The notes under the pieces were generated by a model that was given only the letters and a program-made list of their open reading frames with translations, was not told the origin of the DNA and made no database searches. From Sympetrum striolatum (Eukaryota > Arthropoda > Insecta > Odonata > Libellulidae): 64,000 nucleotides of DNA. Every line of letters begins with the position of its first letter. The stretch's first letter is position 1. This document shows positions 62,569 to 64,000 of the stretch, piece after piece. The stretch is from contig OX388350.1 in assembly GCA_947579665.1 (NCBI GenBank), positions 86,509,152-86,573,151 on the forward strand. Reading direction: 5' to 3'. The position numbers were made by a program, and so were the translations under genes.

Positions 62569-63325
62569 GGGGAGACCCGTCTAAAGCGGTCCACCGGGGT
62601 AAAGTGGTATCCTGCGTGTTTCTCCCTTGTTATTGTTGCAATCTATCCTGTAGACAACATACTACTTCCCGAACATCGAGTCAGTTGAGTTGTAGCCTCT
62701 GTTAGTAGTGGCTTAATATTTTGCTCTCAGCAGGGAGGAATACTGCAATTCGGGGATAATTCATCTAAAGTAAGTAAGTTTTTATACCATTGATTTCGCT
62801 AGTAATATAAACATTACTTAATTTGAACTTTTTTCTTTAGTAGAGCCAGGGATCGTTTTAAAATCTTAATTATGCTTTTCTCTGCTTTCATTATTATTTT
62901 AAGTTCTTACACGTGTGATAAAGTGGTCCCCCACATATCCCTCATCGATAATTATTTTGTTAAATCCTATTGTTTTCGTGATAAATAATCTTATTGTGAT
63001 TTGATAATTATATTTAGTCATATATAATTTGTTCATTACGTCTTAAATGAAGAAATACTCACCAGAAAAGAATATTATGGGCAAATTTAAAATAATTATA
63101 TTACGGGACCATTTTACCAATGCACAAGGGTAAAGTGGACATTTTGCAAACTTGAGAAACTTTTATGATAACGAGTGAAATTTTATAAGCAAAATTTACA
63201 TAATTTTGGAAATGATACATTAAGGTGTAACCTAAACTAAGACTGAGGGTATGATCAGGAAATTATACCTACTAGAATATATGGCCAGTAAACTCTTGAG
63301 GTGACCAATTTACCCAGGTCTCCCC
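62569..63325. mobile_element. TA-flanked TIR element (non-autonomous, 757 bp)
   Basis: The left end GGGGAGACCCGTCTAAAGCG and the reverse complement of the right end, GGGGAGACCTGGGTAAATTG, form imperfect TIRs of about 23 bp. TA occurs immediately outside both (62567-62568 and 63326-63327), suggesting TA target duplication. TAAAGTGG-like motifs recur inside (about 62600, 62919 and 63131). The interior is AT-rich and non-coding. It is probably a MITE-like derivative of a DNA transposon; the superfamily is not assigned. Confidence 0.85.
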
Positions 63326-64000
63326 TATTTTCTTAAATTGAAAATCACCGAATCGTTTTTGGGCGGAAACGTTTTTAACCAATAATGTATAAGATATTAA
63401 GTCCTGCGTACGTGAGGTAGAGTGACAATAACGTACCACTCTATCGGCCGTTAGAGGCCTCAGAGACCATAAATCACAGCTGTAAATATTGACATCGCCG
63501 CTATTAAATTCAGGGACTAAAAAGGTCTGCCGAGGGAAAGGTTTTGAGGAGGAAATATCGACAGTGGTTGGGACGCTATTTTAATTAAAGGGGAGTGAAG
63601 CGGAAAAGAAGGCGCTTTTATTAAGAAAAGCAGGAGTCTTTTCGAAATAAAGGAAAGATGTAGGGTAAGAAACACGATGTTCACGATGTAAAAAGAAAAG
63701 CCCAATACCGTAAGGTTTTGCCATCAAATGATGTGTCACGTTTTCATCCAAAACTCCATTGCTTCGAAACCAAAATGTGCAGTTTTTTACACCTTCAAAT
63801 CATTATCACCTTACGCTATACACAGGATACGTTTTACTATAGTAAAAACCTGGGTTTGTTCTCAAACAGTTTCTTATTTTGTCAAAGAAGAAACGTAACA
63901 AAACTTTTTGTTAGCACTTGGCAATATTTTAGCTTGCTTTTACGGACAAGTAGACGGTCCAATCTTTCCCATGAGCCGATCAGTAAAACCATGTTTCATG
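63326..64000. other. No gene recognised; purine block at 63.5-63.7 kb
   Basis: A purine-rich block at 63500-63710 (GGGAAAGGTTTTGAGGAGG and similar) is open on the minus strand with a compositional product. The remainder is ordinary AT-rich DNA. Confidence 0.5.

Overview
This window looks like gene-poor nuclear DNA from an animal, most likely an insect or other arthropod. The base composition is AT-rich. There are no operons and no long conserved reading frame. The recognisable content is eukaryotic: tRNA-derived SINEs with polymerase III B boxes, a decayed Jockey/CR1-type non-LTR reverse transcriptase, foldback and TIR elements, and a pyrimidine minisatellite. The species cannot be named from what is visible. 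I found no confidently coding gene, no functional tRNA or rRNA gene and no CRISPR array.

Layout. 0-3.4 kb: a dispersed repeat module (233-555), a 1 kb element with a terminal palindrome and two internal 317 bp repeats (650-1680), and a tRNA-headed retroposon (3003-3389). 5.7-6.0 kb, minus strand: the best coding candidate, a signal-peptide-like exon ending in a good splice donor. 8.8-10.0 kb: a reverse transcriptase pseudogene. 10-23.8 kb: mostly unremarkable, with SINE relics and one LTR/promoter-like module. 23.8-26.2 kb: a 2.3 kb cluster of degenerate tandem modules, several carrying a tRNA T-arm/B-box-like motif, with two palindromes. 30.8-31.2 kb: a foldback element with internal direct repeats. 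31.7-32.0 kb: two SINE heads forming a perfect 93 bp inverted repeat. 37.5-38.9 kb: a SINE with perfect 12 bp target site duplications, next to the inverted second copy of the 1 kb element. 40-47 kb: a GC-rich island with a strong donor, further SINEs and a diverged third copy of the 1 kb family. 48.97 kb: a 96 nt microRNA-like hairpin. 60.4-63.3 kb: a SINE, a 30 bp pyrimidine minisatellite and a TA-flanked TIR element.

At a larger scale, AT-rich DNA is punctuated by blocks of roughly 150-400 bp that are purine- or pyrimidine-rich on one strand. Between 22 and 40 kb the purine blocks recur about every 3.2-4 kb. Four 12/14 matches to the RFX X-box palindrome lie in or beside such blocks (22.28, 29.83, 29.87 and 55.80 kb). 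This suggests regulatory islands in a desert or a long intron, but that is inference. The most unusual items are the perfect SINE palindrome, the B-box/T-arm module cluster, and the block/X-box pattern.
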